Shown in pieces: positions 1 to 11,318 of a DNA stretch of 64,000 nucleotides; positions within the stretch are counted from its first letter, which is position 1; each line of letters starts with the position of its first letter. This DNA is from Raphanus sativus (Eukaryota > Streptophyta > Magnoliopsida > Brassicales > Brassicaceae). The stretch covers positions 19,448,800 through 19,512,799 of the forward strand of contig NC_079518.1 in the NCBI RefSeq assembly GCF_000801105.2, read 5' to 3'. A program made the translations under genes and the position numbers. The notes under the pieces are model-generated. The model saw nothing but the letters and a program-made list of their open reading frames with translations. It ran no database searches and was not told where the DNA came from.

Positions 1-654
1 ACCATCGAAGGGACGTTCAAGAGCTGGGGTTGCCGGATCAGCGAAGAGAAAAAGGTGTACTAAGAGTGAGGAGGGCGAGGATTTCGGCGAATCGCAACAT
101 CGCTCCAAGGTATTTCGTGAAACCCCTTTCTTTTGTTGACTCCTTGATTCTCACCTTCTCTCGTGTGATCAGTTTGTATCGTTGATCCACGGGATGCTTG
201 CGATTGCGGACTGGAGGTCACACGTTTGTCCAAGGAGCTGGATTCGTCGCGGGAAACTTTGAAGCGCACCGAGGCTGTGCTTCAATCGATTGAGAGCACT
301 CATGCTGCCCAGACGTCAACGCTCGAAGCTAGGATCAGCGATCTCGAGCGTGATCTGGGAAAGACTGTGAGCTCGCTGCTCAAGGCGAAGGAGGAGAAGA
401 AGAGCAAGTCCTCGGAAGTTCGACATCTTAAGAGGCGGATTCAGCGATTCGAGGAGATGGGAGTTTGCACTGCGACGGAGCTTGCCGGCCCGTCATCCTC
501 GGGTACCCTGGTCCCGAGTTCGGAAATTCCAGAGGTTCAGGATGCTGGAATCGTTGCGGACAAAGGCGGTGAAGAGGTCGGCGAGGGCGATGGCGAGGCT
601 GTTCCTGCTTCGGGTGAGTCGGAGAATGAAGGCGGTGTTCCGGAGGACGCCTAG
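1..654 (+). pseudogene. Antisense accessory gene of family A element (partial, frameshifted)
   Basis: This is the counterpart of the intact antisense gene at 50308-51460. Bases 1-109 are the end of exon 1, rich in Lys/Glu. A GT-AG intron follows (about 110-172), and exon 2 runs to the TAG before 655. A one-base loss near 206-212 relative to the intact copy breaks the frame at the start of exon 2. From 226 onward the reading frame is open for 142 codons and encodes a Leu/Glu/Lys coiled-coil followed by a Ser/Gly/Glu-rich acidic tail. Function is unknown. The 5' part of exon 1 lies outside the window. Confidence 0.6.
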
Positions 655-1543
655 GTTGATCGATCCCTGAGGGGATTTTTATTTTGATTGTATTTCGGCC
701 GTTGGTTGGCCATTATGTATGATTTCGGGACTGGCCGTTGGTGGCTTTGAGTCCCTGCCCTTTTTAGGGCGTTGTATTGAACTCGCGGTATGCGTTTATA
801 AAATATTTTGCGTTTAGAACTTCTGTTTGTCGAAGTTAGAGGGGCAGTGTGTGAGTTGTCGTCTCATTCCTGCCTCCCTGACGATCACCGTATCCGTAGT
901 TTGTACAAAGCGAGATTTTCCTGCGGTTTACGATTTACGCGAAAATTCGTGAAAACGTACAGACTTGAGTGAAGAGACAAGTTTTGGGATCTCGCGTCGT
1001 TGACGCTTTGCCTATGAGATGTTAAGATACCAGCAAGGCTGGGTTTAGGGCAAGACCTAGGTTTACTCTCAGACTGAGGCTGTGCGATGACAAATCGGCT
1101 TTCGTTTTGCCTGTTTGTGATTTTAACCTGATTCGTACCGTTTTAAAATCCGCGAAGTGGTATCGGCTTATATGATTTGTCTGGGCACGAATCGAGCTAC
1201 TTCCTTTACGAAGTGCTGAACCAAATTTGGATTTTTTGTATAGCGCGCTATGGGATCCTTGTCGGATGTAAAAGAGCCTACCCTTAGGTGGCTTGTTTGT
1301 TTAGGACGTTAGAGTTCGTTTGTTGTGATCAACAACAACGATATGATGCCGTTTAGAAGGCGTATGAAGGTTTTAATCGAAAAACGAATGTTCAGGCACG
1401 AAGCGACGTCTCGCAGTGCTTTGAAGTTTGTTTTTCTTATGCCATAAAGGACTATGGGCTTTTAGAAATCGCGGAATGTTTCCGGGCGATAGTTTATGAT
1501 TTATTTGGTGGATACTGGATCCATTGTTGAGGCCGTTTAGCGA

Positions 1544-2302
1544 TTGGCGAGTTTGTTTGCGAAGAGTTTTGAAAATTCGGTTTCTGTGTTTGTAAAGAGT
1601 TTCGAAAATCCGGTTTCTTCAAAAAACGTGGGATTATACAAGCGTACACATTTCAAATGTGTACGAGTTAATTTTCCCTTGTGCCGCATTTCAAATGTTC
1701 GTGGGCTTGGAGATGTTTTGCGAATGTCCGTAGTCAGAAACTGTTGTTTCAGTTTGGACGTGCAAGTTATAAAATTTGATCGAGGAATTAGGACCAGGGG
1801 TCGCGTATATTTGACCCAGGGAGAAGCGTCTACCTTCGCTTTGCTTCGCGAAGTGTTGGCCTTCCGGGATTTTAAGGACGACTCGTATAACTCTTGGAGC
1901 TTTGTCACGAGTGTTTCTTTTCATGCTTTGTTTACGGGGCGTATAGAACTTAATCAGTCGATGTTAAGTTCAAATTTTTCCGTTAACCGTATGGCTGTTA
2001 GGACTGATTTTATTACGAGAAATTTATCGCATGATTTCCGCTTTTGGGCTATGCGACAGAGTTGTTCGCGTAATGGTCACTTGGCGTTTTATGACAAATC
2101 GTGGATTATCGTTTGGCCCTTAAGTGATTGGAGCGGCGATCGTTCAGCTGTTTTGTCTTGGCGTGAAGGCTGTGTTCAGCCGTTTAACCAAGGAGTTGGT
2201 AAACGATCAGACCGCGATCCTTTCGCATTAAGGTCATATTGGTTCACGATTGTCCTTAATGGTGATGCCAAATTCAGGTCCGGACTTTATAGAAAGACGT
2301 AG
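1544..2302 (+). other. Long open frame conserved between two A-element copies, coding status doubtful
   Basis: A 252-codon open frame beginning at a TTG runs antisense to element A, on the same strand as its accessory gene. The equivalent stretch of the other copy (minus strand, about 49379 to 48662) is open except for a one-base insertion near 49190. No domain is recognised, and the composition (many Phe, Arg, Ser, Cys) looks like translated non-coding DNA. The few differences I compared change amino acids, so I see no sign of purifying selection. I list it because it is the longest open frame in the A interior. Confidence 0.2.
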
Positions 2303-3359
2303 TTGGCCGAGGGCCGAATAGAGTTCGTCGAGATAGACATGCCAATCATAGCAGAGTTTTCCAAGTTATGGGTGATGGCTTTTCGAAACGATTTTCCACT
2401 TTAGGTTTCAGTTATACGATAGATGCTTCGTATAAAGTTTCCTTTGGTCGCATGAAAATTGTTTCATTTTATCCGAGGAAATAAAGTTTAAGGAATCGAC
2501 GAAGAGCACGTTCGGATTCAGTTTTGGGTTATTTCCTGTTTGGACGTAATTTTCCGTATTGCGATGTCATTTTGCATGAGACCGATCTTGGTTTTCCTTA
2601 TGCTGTTTTTGTGTAACATGTTTATACGAAAGTAATGGATGACCGATTTCATGAAGATAGAAAATCGCAGATAGTCAAAGTAGTCTTGTTTCCGTGGTTT
2701 ACACGGGAAATGTTTCCACTTTGATTTCGTTTTTTGGCGAAAGTTGCTTCGTGTTACTCATGAAGTCTTACCGAAGGTTATTTCGTTAATTTTGTAGCTC
2801 ACCGTCGTGCCATTAGTCTCACGGAAGCGGAAAGAGTATGCCAAGGATGCGCGGCGATCGTTTCTCGGTTTTTCGAGAGATTAGATCGGTTTGCGCGTTC
2901 TGCCTAGACAGTCAAGGAACAATAGAACGAAACTGGAAGAAAATGCCTAAGACTTAGCTTGCTAGACTATCCACCTAGGTTCTAAGTTCCCTAAATTTTA
3001 CGGCAGTTAACAAGACGTTCCCATTCCTTTCCTACGAAAAAATTAAAACCTTGATAAAATTTTCTAAGTCGGACGTACCTTAGTCTCATTGATTACTCGA
3101 GATTGCCTCATGTCTGTTCCTCTTTGTCTTCTACCGTTTCATTGTCAAAGGTCTTCAATAAGTCTGATACTGAATCGGGAATCGATTTTTGATAAAACTT
3201 GAAGGAACAGTGCAGAATCGTTGCAGAATCGTTGAAGAAAAGGGAGGAGAAGTAGGCGAAACTCGAAGAAGGCTAAGGTGGGTAGACAACTGAAAACGAA
3301 TGGCAAGATGTCACTTGAGTGGGGCTTCTTGTTTCGTCAAGCTATGAGTGAACTGGTCA

Positions 3360-4060
3360 GGTCAAGAAGCTTACGATCTTGTTATACTTCACGAATGATG
3401 TTTCGTAAAATATTGCTGAGCTTTTATTTAACGAGAGTTATTCAACAAAATGTTATCGAGTCAATTTTACGGAAATTGTTTCGTAAAATTAGTTTGGATA
3501 ATATTTGGGTCAATCTTTACGAGGATTGGCCGTGCTTGACGAATGTTTTGTTGCCCGGCGACCAGCACAGCACGGGCGCGTTAGCCGCCCGGCGCCTATA
3601 GGCAGCACGGGCGTGCTAGCCGCCCGGCGCCTAGGGACAGCACGGGCGTGCTAGCCGCCCGGCGCCTAGGGACAGCACGGGCGTGCTAGCCGCCCGGCGC
3701 CTAGGGACAGCACGGGCGTGCTAGCCGCCCGGGACTGTGCTTCCTCGCGGGACCTGCCTGTTTTTCTCGTTTTTTTTAAGGTTTCTCGATCGACACTTAG
3801 TCTCTCGAGGTTTCTTTAATTGTTTTTTCCGAGACTTTTGGACATTGATTCAAGCAAGGAATTGTTTCTTAGAACGTTGTTGACCTTTTATTTTGCGAGA
3901 GTTATTTCACAAAATGTTGTCGAATTAATTTTACGGGAACTGTTTTGTAAAATGTTGTCGAGTTTAATCATGCAAAAGCTGTCTCGTGAAATATTTTCGA
4001 GAATTTATTTTACGAAAGGTGTCCCGTAAAATGTTATCGAATTTTAGCATTAGAAACGCT
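3360..4060. repeat. Degenerate CGTAAAAT/ATTTTACG repeat block in A interior, flanking a 35-bp minisatellite
   Basis: On both sides of the minisatellite the DNA is built from imperfect copies of a motif such as CGTAAAATGTTGTCGA followed by ATTTTACG. CGTAAAAT and ATTTTACG are reverse complements, so each pair can fold into a short hairpin. The same block occurs inverted at about 46980-47590 in the other A element. No protein is supported here; the short open frames are by-products of the repeat. Confidence 0.6.
3568..3731 (+). repeat. 35-bp GC-rich minisatellite, about 4.7 copies
   Basis: The unit begins CAGCACGGGCGTGCTAGCCG and ends CCGGCGCCTAGGGA. Copies start at 3568, 3603, 3638, 3673 and 3708. 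The three middle copies are nearly identical and the first is diverged. The unit contains self-complementary cores (GCTAGC, GGCGCC). Its core, including GCCGGGCGGCTAGC on the other strand, is shared with the minisatellite inside the A LTRs. The equivalent array at 47302-47400 has three copies. Confidence 0.9.
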
Positions 4061-4684
4061 GATTGGTAACCCGGAGAAACCCAAGATTACTCATGAAACA
4101 GAAAGCACGACTGATCAGCCTTGGGCTCGATCCTACCTAAAATCGTATGTGGTACGTTTAGCCGTGATTCGGGCCCCTTTTGGGCTGTCTTGGGACTTAG
4201 ACGTTTTTACGATTTTTCTTTAGAAAAAGCCGTTGATGTGACGCTGGTTTTTCCGAAAGGATTTCAATTCCCCATATAGTTAAGGCAACTGGTGTTCAAG
4301 CTAACCATAGCCGTTTTATACGGCAGGCAGGAATCCGTCTCCACTACCAAGTCTTTTTATGAATTTTCCCGAAGTCTTTCTTCGATAATCCCAAACGAGG
4401 GGGGTTGTGTCCATGGACCTGAGGACCGTGTTGCAGGAACTTGGACGGGGGTGCATGGTTGATAGGACCCGAACTTGGTTGGGATGGTCCGTTCTCGGGA
4501 CGTTTGTCTTATATAACCGTTTGCATAAGCGTTGGTCGTAGGAGCAGTCACTGCTGAAGTTGTTTTACCAGCGTCGATGTGAGCTGCGAGTTTGTCTTTC
4601 ATATTTCCAGACATTAATTTGATCAAGCGTTTTGCGGCCGTAAGAGTAAGAGTAATCCGTCTCCCCCTCCTTCTAGCGCCAAAC

Positions 4685-6223
4685 TGTGGGAACCGAAATT
4701 CGCACTGTCGATTTTAATGAATAAAAACGGAGGAAAGCCAAGTTAACCCGACTTTCCCTGAAGGTCCGGATTCTCTGCGACAACCAACGACAAGTGATCA
4801 AATAAATGCGGAAAGGTTTTATTAAGATTTGAGACTGGACCTTAAGGAAGGCTGCCTACGTACCCCTTTCGAGGATCAAGTCGGACGTAGTTCAGTTGGA
4901 AGGGTTTGAACAAGAGATCGAACTGCCTGGCGGAGTTCGTCTAGTACGAGCGTTTGTCATAGAAACGGGCGTGTCGAGAATAACGCCTAGGGTTTCTATG
5001 TGCGGAACTCTGAGTAAAATGATTGTTAGATTCTTCCGAAGGAACAGAAGTCTGCGGACAAGATGAAGGTAGAACGAGAGGCGGCCAGACGTCCTAGGTC
5101 ATGCCTTGCTAGTCTAACCACCTAAGTTCTAAGTTCCATCGCTCTAAAATCTCGGATCTGCTCTCTAAGCCTCTCAATTTTCTTCTCGTCTTTGCTTCTC
5201 TCCTCAAGCTGCTTTATATACTCCTCCTTATGACGGTCTATTCTCCTTTTGGGCCGCGAAGCGGGCTTTTTCCATTTTCGTCGGCCTTCATGTTTATCGG
5301 GAAACTTGACATTTATCTTCGAGAAACTTGACATTTATCCTTCTGGAAATTTAGCATTTATCTTGTTATGTAAAGATAAACGTAAATCGCCGTATCTATC
5401 TCAGATAATCGTAAGCGGACTGTCCGATCGCGTTTGGTCCCTTTCGGGCCGTCTCTAGGACTTCCGTTGTTTTCTACGATTTCTTCGGAAGATCTTCAAT
5501 CCATCGTAGAGTTGAGATGAGTGGTGTCTTAAGATAACCATCACTGTTTTGCACGAAGAATTTAAGATCTTCCTTCCCGTTGATATCTTACGAGTTTCCG
5601 AAGTGTTTCCGACGATCTTTATTTGGAGTAAGAACGGAGTTTTGTACGCGGAATCTCAACGATTCGTTCCGCGAAAACTTGGGAAAGACGCAAAGTACAG
5701 ACTCCTGACGGCCGGGGCCTAGAACTTATGCACGGAATCTTGTCGCCCGACGACCCGAGCCAGCACGGGGCTAGCCGCCCGGCGGCCATGGCCAGCACGG
5801 GGGCTAGCCGCCCGGCGGCCAGGACCTCGGCAAGGGCTTCGATTTGATATCTTTCTCGTTTTCTGGGTCCTCACGGTTTGAGAGAACGGGCTCTTTGAAG
5901 TTTCAAGGCGGATTCCTTGTCGTTCGGCCCTGTCCAAACTTAGATTACTTCTCGTTTCTTCCGTATACTTTCGTATGGTCGTGTCATATCAGCTAAGGAC
6001 CTAATGTCTCTCGGTTCTTCTTGATTGTATCATCGAAGTTTAACGACTAAATCTGAGTTGGTTTTCTCGTAAAGTTTATCGTGTAAAACAAGAACGATCG
6101 ACTTTAACATAGGTTTTTAAGCTATTCGACTTGTTTTGCTTTCGATGCTTGTTTTATGGAAAGTCCGCACACGATAAATATTTTTAGCCGTTAATTTCGA
6201 GATAACCGTTTTTGACCCTAACA
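4685..6223 (-). repeat. 5' LTR of truncated A element
   Basis: The minus-strand LTR starts TGTTAGGG at 6223 (TGTTGGGG in the other copies) and ends CCCACA at 4685; length 1539 bp. A TATA-like TATATAAAG lies at about 5212-5220 on the minus strand. Two copies of the GC-rich LTR minisatellite lie near 5760-5822. Length and content match the LTRs at 44757-46330 and 51640-53407. Confidence 0.85.
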
Positions 6224-6589
6224 TACGTCCACCTAGACGTCTTTGCATTCCGGAGATACGAAGTTTGCTCAATGAGGTCTAAACCCCTAGGCTGTCAACG
6301 CAGCAACAGGATCCCAGTCCTAGATTCTAAGAATCTGCCTAGAAGATTGTGTTGTTTTCAAAAAGACCCGTGCTCAAAGGTCTTATGAACCATTCCGATC
6401 AAGGGATAGAGTCAGAGAACTACGAAGGTGTGGATCCAAGAAATGAATACAAAAGAAGAAGGCGAAAACAATAAGTATTATTCAGCGATAAAACCATCGA
6501 AATCCAAGGAACGTCGAGAAAAGCGTACGAAGAACACTATCTTGGCAAAGACAGACCATGCAGGGCCACTATTACAAGAAAAAGTTCAA

Positions 6590-8206
6590 AAAAGACCTGC
6601 CACACCTAGATGAAGGAATAGCCAGCTCGTCTTCGAAGGAGGGAGGTTCGGTACCCTTGAATTCCGCCTCAGCCAGAACCACCGTTTTATACTGAGAAAA
6701 CTCCTTGGATAAGTTCCATTTTTGAGCCTGTCCTTTGAGCCACTCTCTCATTACTTCCTAACGGGCGACGATCCTCGCACCGTTCACGGCCATAGTCATC
6801 ATGTTTTTCAAAGTCTCCGCCTCTGCTCGAAGTTCAACGATAGTCTCCTCCAACTCTTGCTTCTCTCGGCTTTATTGAAGTGATTCAGCTGAAGCAGTTT
6901 GTACTGGACCCTCGATGGCCCGGATCTTAGCTTGAAGGTCCCTCAGCTCCAGTTCCTTCACGACACGCCTACTCTTCTCTTCGGATAACTGTCGGGACAG
7001 TTCCAAATCTCGTCTCGATTCATAGACGAATCTTCCTCCACTATTCGGTCCTTTAGGTGATGCAAATGAGAGAGAAAACAAGCCTCATAAACCGGGGATT
7101 CATAATATAAGGTCTTAATTACACCTCACCTGAAGAAGTTCGCCTTGAACCTGCTGGATAATCCCTGAGGGGTCCTTGTCTAGAGGAAGAGCCTGCATCC
7201 GTGCGACCACGTTTGCATCCGGTCAGCGACGGCCGTTGCGATCGTGTGCTTACACCTTCCCTAGGCTTGCCGCCTTGAGATGGGGAGGAATCGTCACTCC
7301 TCCTTATCATCCTACGTTTATTCCCGGCGGTTGTGGTTCCATCGCCAGAAGCATTTCTGCTAAACGAATCCCTCCTTCCCGATATAGCATCGGTGGCCTT
7401 TTTAAAAGCTATTATCGGATCGTCTAAGCCTTCTTCTCTTGTGCCTTCTACTGAGGAATATTCCGTGATCAATTATACGGAAATGGAATACATATAAGTT
7501 GCAAAGGGTTAACTTACCCCATAGCTTGCTACGACGCAATACCTCCAAACTAAGAAGATGGGTTACAAGGCATCGCTCAAGGGGGAGCTTCCGTGCCTAG
7601 AGGACGTTGCCCTCACCTTCGACAGGAGCAGAATGAGTCCACTCTGGAAAAGAAAAGGAGTGTAAGTCAAATAGGCTCTATTACCAGAACTCACAGAAAG
7701 AGTATCTACTAAAACCTCCTACCTACGAAGTTCCATCGATAGTGAGATCCCGGGAGAGTCATGAAGACATATCTTTCTGGCCATTTCTTCCCAAAAGCCA
7801 ATCCCTTAAGGTCGGTCTTGGGAAGCTCCTCAACTATGGTAAGCCCAGATCTTGGACGAAGATGAAAACGCCCTTCATCTCCATTAATCGGAGCCAGATG
7901 ATAGGCGAAGAGTACCTCACTAACTCTCAAGGCCAGGCCCTCTTCGTCTCCGAGATTTTGGATGGCTATAAGGATGCGCCAGGCCGGAGGATTAAGTTGA
8001 GATGGAGAGATATGGAAATAGTTGTAGAGGCTCACTATCAACGACGGCACGTCACCCCTGAAGCCAGATTCAAAGAAAGCTTGATAAATAGCGATCTCCT
8101 TGGGCATACCACCGGAAGCACGCTCCGACGATATGGGAATGCGAAGGACAACGGAAGAAGGGAGAAAATACTTCTTTCGCCAATCGCACAGCTCGTCTTT
8201 CTCTAA
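6590..8206 (-). pseudogene. Antisense accessory gene of a D-family Gypsy element, PF04195-like (putative gypsy-type transposon protein)
   Basis: On the minus strand, an open exon at about 8206-7709 encodes a domain containing GFRGDVPSL and SPSQLNPPAWRILIAI, the pattern I associate with the plant PF04195 family. Downstream exons cover a basic, Ser-rich segment (7472-7119, including NKRRMIRRSD) and a coiled-coil (7081-6872). The end matches 33500-33563 of the inverted copy. Conserved splice sites separate the blocks, for example a donor CTTCAG|GTGAGG near 7133. There is no start codon at the expected place and the terminal frame is altered near 6590. It lies antisense just before the D 3' LTR (8262-8777), the usual place of accessory genes in Tat elements. 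The biochemical role is unknown. Confidence 0.65.
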
Positions 8207-8261
8207 CCGTTGATGTGGTACCCACCTGCGGAGATCCCGAGGACCTTTCGGTCGTCTTTAA

Positions 8262-8777
8262 CCGGTTAGCACCAAAATATCCAGGCATAAGTTTAGGCGA
8301 GGAACACTAGATAGGTCCTCGACTAGTACTACGGAACACTCGAGGACCAATCTGTCGTTTAACCGGTTGTAAGAGATTAGAGTTTTCTGGAAGAGACGAA
8401 ATAATATCCTTTCTGTCGACCTTTCTGTCGAAAAGCTAGCTATAGACGAAATAATACCCTTCTAGTCATAATATCCAGTCCTCGACCGAAGAGACGAAAG
8501 AAGACGATGCATGAGATCGTCTCCTCTGAGGTCTGGCTCTACAATCTGCTGCTAACAACAGAAAGGTCCTCGAGTGTTCCGTCGGCGCGTTCCACTCGAG
8601 TGTTCCGTAGTAAGAGATTAGAGTTTAGGCGACTATAGCTAGGTTTATACACCAAACATTGTAGTCCCGAACAAAACACTCAATAAACATATCTTCTAGC
8701 CTCAATTCCTTACTTTTCATTAAAATCTACTAGTGTTCCGTAGTACTAAAACGACCCTACACAAAAATACCATAACA
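8262..8777 (+). repeat. Diverged D-family LTR (3' LTR of the + strand element)
   Basis: It contains the D LTR start motif AAAATATCCAGGCATAAG and ends with GTTCCGTAGTACTAAAACGA...ATACCATAACA, as in the other D LTRs. The 5' terminal TGTTGGGG is replaced by GGTTAGCACC, so the exact start is uncertain. The middle is rearranged: a 16-bp segment (8333-8348) recurs as a perfect inverted copy at 8565-8580, which the other D LTRs do not show. Confidence 0.6.
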
Positions 8778-8869
8778 CTTACAACAAACCAAACAATTGC
8801 CTTCTATTTATTGCTTTCATATATATTTACATGTCTAGCTTAATCAGTAATTGTATTGAGTTTATTATG

Positions 8870-8966
8870 TGCTTACTCTCCCTATGGATTTGATCCCTAA
8901 GTACTAGAACTCAACCTTTTACTTTGAGAGAATAAAGTTGCTTATTGGGTAATTTAAGTGTTATGA
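8870..8966 (+). repeat. Fragment of an E-type (Athila-like) LTR 3' end
   Basis: The segment with GATCCCTAAGTACTA, CTTTGAGAGA and GGGTAATTTAAG resembles the terminal about 90 bp of the E LTRs, seen inverted at 61311-61390 and 21268-21347. It is diverged and lacks the final TATCA. It probably marks an old, mostly lost insertion. Confidence 0.4.
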
Positions 8967-10690
8967 GATAGCTTGCCATATAACATACCACTCTTTTTAT
9001 AGCTCTAGCAATATTCATCGCGGTGATATCCTTGACTTATATATGGCCATAGATTGGATCTATGGGATATCCTACGGATTGACATAGTTTTCTAGTAGAT
9101 CAGAGTTCCATCTTTTGGGTTCCCTATTAACAGTTCACTCACTGGTATCATATATCGGATGGACCACCTGTGCAGTGGGTCTAGCTGGCCTAGCTGGTAT
9201 CGTTGGTAGCCAAAAGTCTTCCCAAATCCTAATTCATTCATAGAGTGTACTTTTTGTCTAATTCCTATCAATAATAATGGCTACTCTGTCATTATTCTTG
9301 TCCACCCATATGAGGAGTTATCAATCTTGTTTAGTTTCAAATGTGAACTACATCTGAACTGTTTTTCCCTTAAAACTCTCGCTAATAAAGAATCAGAGAA
9401 CTGCACTAATAGCCACAACTGTTTGTCTTGTAGGGCAAGGTTGAATTCATGGATCATCATGAACCCTATCCCTCCCTCTCTCTTGATCTGCATAGTTTTT
9501 CCCATTTTGTCCAATGCATGCCTCTTTTAGGTGGGTTTAAGCTCCACCAGAACTGTTCAATGCACTATCTAAATTCTTATAAGTCTCTAGTGGTTGTAGC
9601 AGAGTCGACATTACATACGTAGGTAAAGCCAGTAAGATTGCCTTTATCAGCACTTCCTTTCCTCCCCTTGATAACCATCGTCATGTCTAACCAGTGACCT
9701 GATTTTGTAATCTTTCTTTTAGGAATGCAAATAACTTCCGTTTTGAGCCACTGATGTACTCTCGTATCCTTCGATAAGATCCCATCCCCCCCCCCTCACT
9801 TGCAATTCCGGCTGAATTTTTGACAGCCTCTTTCACATGTCCAAGTATCTTCTTACGAAAAAGTAAAGATAATTTTTTGATGTCAGTACACTGTCCAGCA
9901 GCTTTCCCATAGATCTTAACTGTTTTCATGACTTCATTGCATTCACGGAGCTCCGCCTTACAAAAGAAAAAGCTATCATCAGCAAAGAGAAGGTGTGATA
10001 CTGGAGGACTAGCGTGTGAGATGAGCATCCATGTTATCTTGCCTTGATATTCCGTGTCATTAAGAAGGCTAACAAACCTTCCATACAAAGGATAAAAATG
10101 AAAGGAGACAAAAGATCTCCTTGATGCAGTTCCCTTTTGGAGCTATATTTCCTCTTTGTTGACCATTGAAGAGGACATGGTTTTTGACCGATGATACACA
10201 CCACATTATCCACTTAATTCACAAGTCTTAAAACCCCATTTTCTTCATGGCCGCACTAAGTTTCCATTACAACCGATCATAAATTTTACTTATGTCTGTC
10301 TTTATTTTTATTCACTTATTTCTTCTGCCGTGATTGGTATGGAGATCATCAAACATCTCATGTGCTATCAGTACATTGTCAATTATCTAGTCTTCCAGCA
10401 ACAAAAGCTTCCTTGATATCATATATTGGGTTCAGTTACACTTTTCTTAATCTTTGGGTAGAACTTTAGATATTTTGTTGTAGTTCATATTGTAAAGACT
10501 GATCGTCAAAAATAAAACATTTCATTTTGTTTTTCTTTTTTCAGGATAAGACAAATATTGGCACCATTAATCTATTAGCTATTATTTCATCGAAAAGACA
10601 TTCATTAATTATAGGAGTTAATTCATCTTTCACAATGTCCCATAATTTTTGATAAAATAGGGCTTTGACCAACTGGTCAATGCAGTAAAC
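8966..10690 (-). pseudogene. LINE reverse transcriptase remnant
   Basis: Read on the minus strand from about 10690, frame-broken segments follow plant L1 reverse-transcriptase order. They include ALFYQKLWDIVKDEL, a VAGRLDN segment (VPGRxISDN in intact elements), a PFIFILCMEG-like segment, then HLLFADDSFFFCKA with the FADD active-site motif (about 9990-9970). The C-terminal part with KREGGIGFMMIHEFNLAL and QLWLLVQF follows, then a WEDFWLPTIPARPARP region. Many stops and frameshifts separate these blocks, so it is a dead copy. It forms the left neighbour of the phospholipase D promoter. ORF1 and the endonuclease are absent. Confidence 0.8.
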
Positions 10691-11318
10691 CACCTAAATT
10701 ATTAACTCATATATCAACCTATTTAGACATTTGCAAATCTAAGTACACCAAGAAGGTGGCAAGTGCCACCATGGAAATTTCAAAATTTGATAATAGGTTT
10801 ATTTATTTTCCCCAATTAAGTATCATATTTTAGCGAAGTTTTAAAATTTATATGTGATTTGCTCCCATTAAAAACAATTCTACATTCGCCACTGCATTTA
10901 GAGTTACAGATATATGTGACTCAGGTGATTCATTAGATTCTGTTTTGTTTTAAATACATTGGTCATGCGTGCTTCTCGTTTGTAATTGAAGAATTCAAAT
11001 ACAAGTCTTTAACCTCGCACTATTTTCGACGTAGCCTAAGTTTATCAGTTTTACCTCTTTCAAACCCTTACCTACCACGTGTCATATCTCATTCTTGTAG
11101 TATAATAAAATAAGAGTATTGATTAATGATTACTAACATTTTTTTTGTTTTTTTGTTTTTTTCTCCTTTTCAGTTTAACAAGGCTTCGGTTTTTCCGCCG
11201 TCGGCTTTGGAGAAATTTTAAATTGTATCAACTTTTTGTTTCAAGTTCAAATTGTAACAATACGGTAAAAGTTACATTCCCTTTCTTTGTTTTTTCTGTG
11301 CTTCTGCATTTTTCGTCA
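10691..11318 (+). promoter_or_regulatory. Promoter and 5' leader of the phospholipase D gene
   Basis: This is AT-rich DNA between a LINE remnant and the gene. A TATA-like TATAATAAAATA lies at 11101-11112, which would put transcription start near 11130 and leave a pyrimidine-rich leader of about 190 nt. CCACGTGTC at 11075-11083 holds an ABRE/G-box core (ACGTG) about 25 bp upstream of the TATA-like box. ABRE boxes bind bZIP factors of the abscisic-acid response. PLD-delta of Arabidopsis is known to respond to dehydration and ABA, so the box is plausible but unproven. Confidence 0.45.

Larger units (their letters stand above)
1..6223 (-). mobile_element. Family A non-autonomous LTR retrotransposon, truncated by window edge
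   Basis: This is the 5' LTR and about 4.7 kb of internal region of an element read on the minus strand. It is the reverse complement, with small differences, of most of the complete element at 44757-53407: window base 1 matches about 50968 there. The LTR is followed (descending) by a primer-site-like TTTGGCGCTAG (4674-4684). No Gag, protease, RT or integrase domain is recognisable, so it must depend on another element for mobility (inference). The + strand carries the antisense accessory gene (1-654, broken here). The flanking DNA above 6223 belongs to a D-family element, so A appears inserted in D. The other LTR and target duplication lie outside the window. Confidence 0.8.

Noticed and set aside
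11145..11318. Upstream extension of the phospholipase D frame (58 codons)
   Set aside because: It translates a pyrimidine-rich leader into Phe/Leu/Arg-rich text with no match to PLD N-termini; the ATG at 11319 aligns with the known start region.
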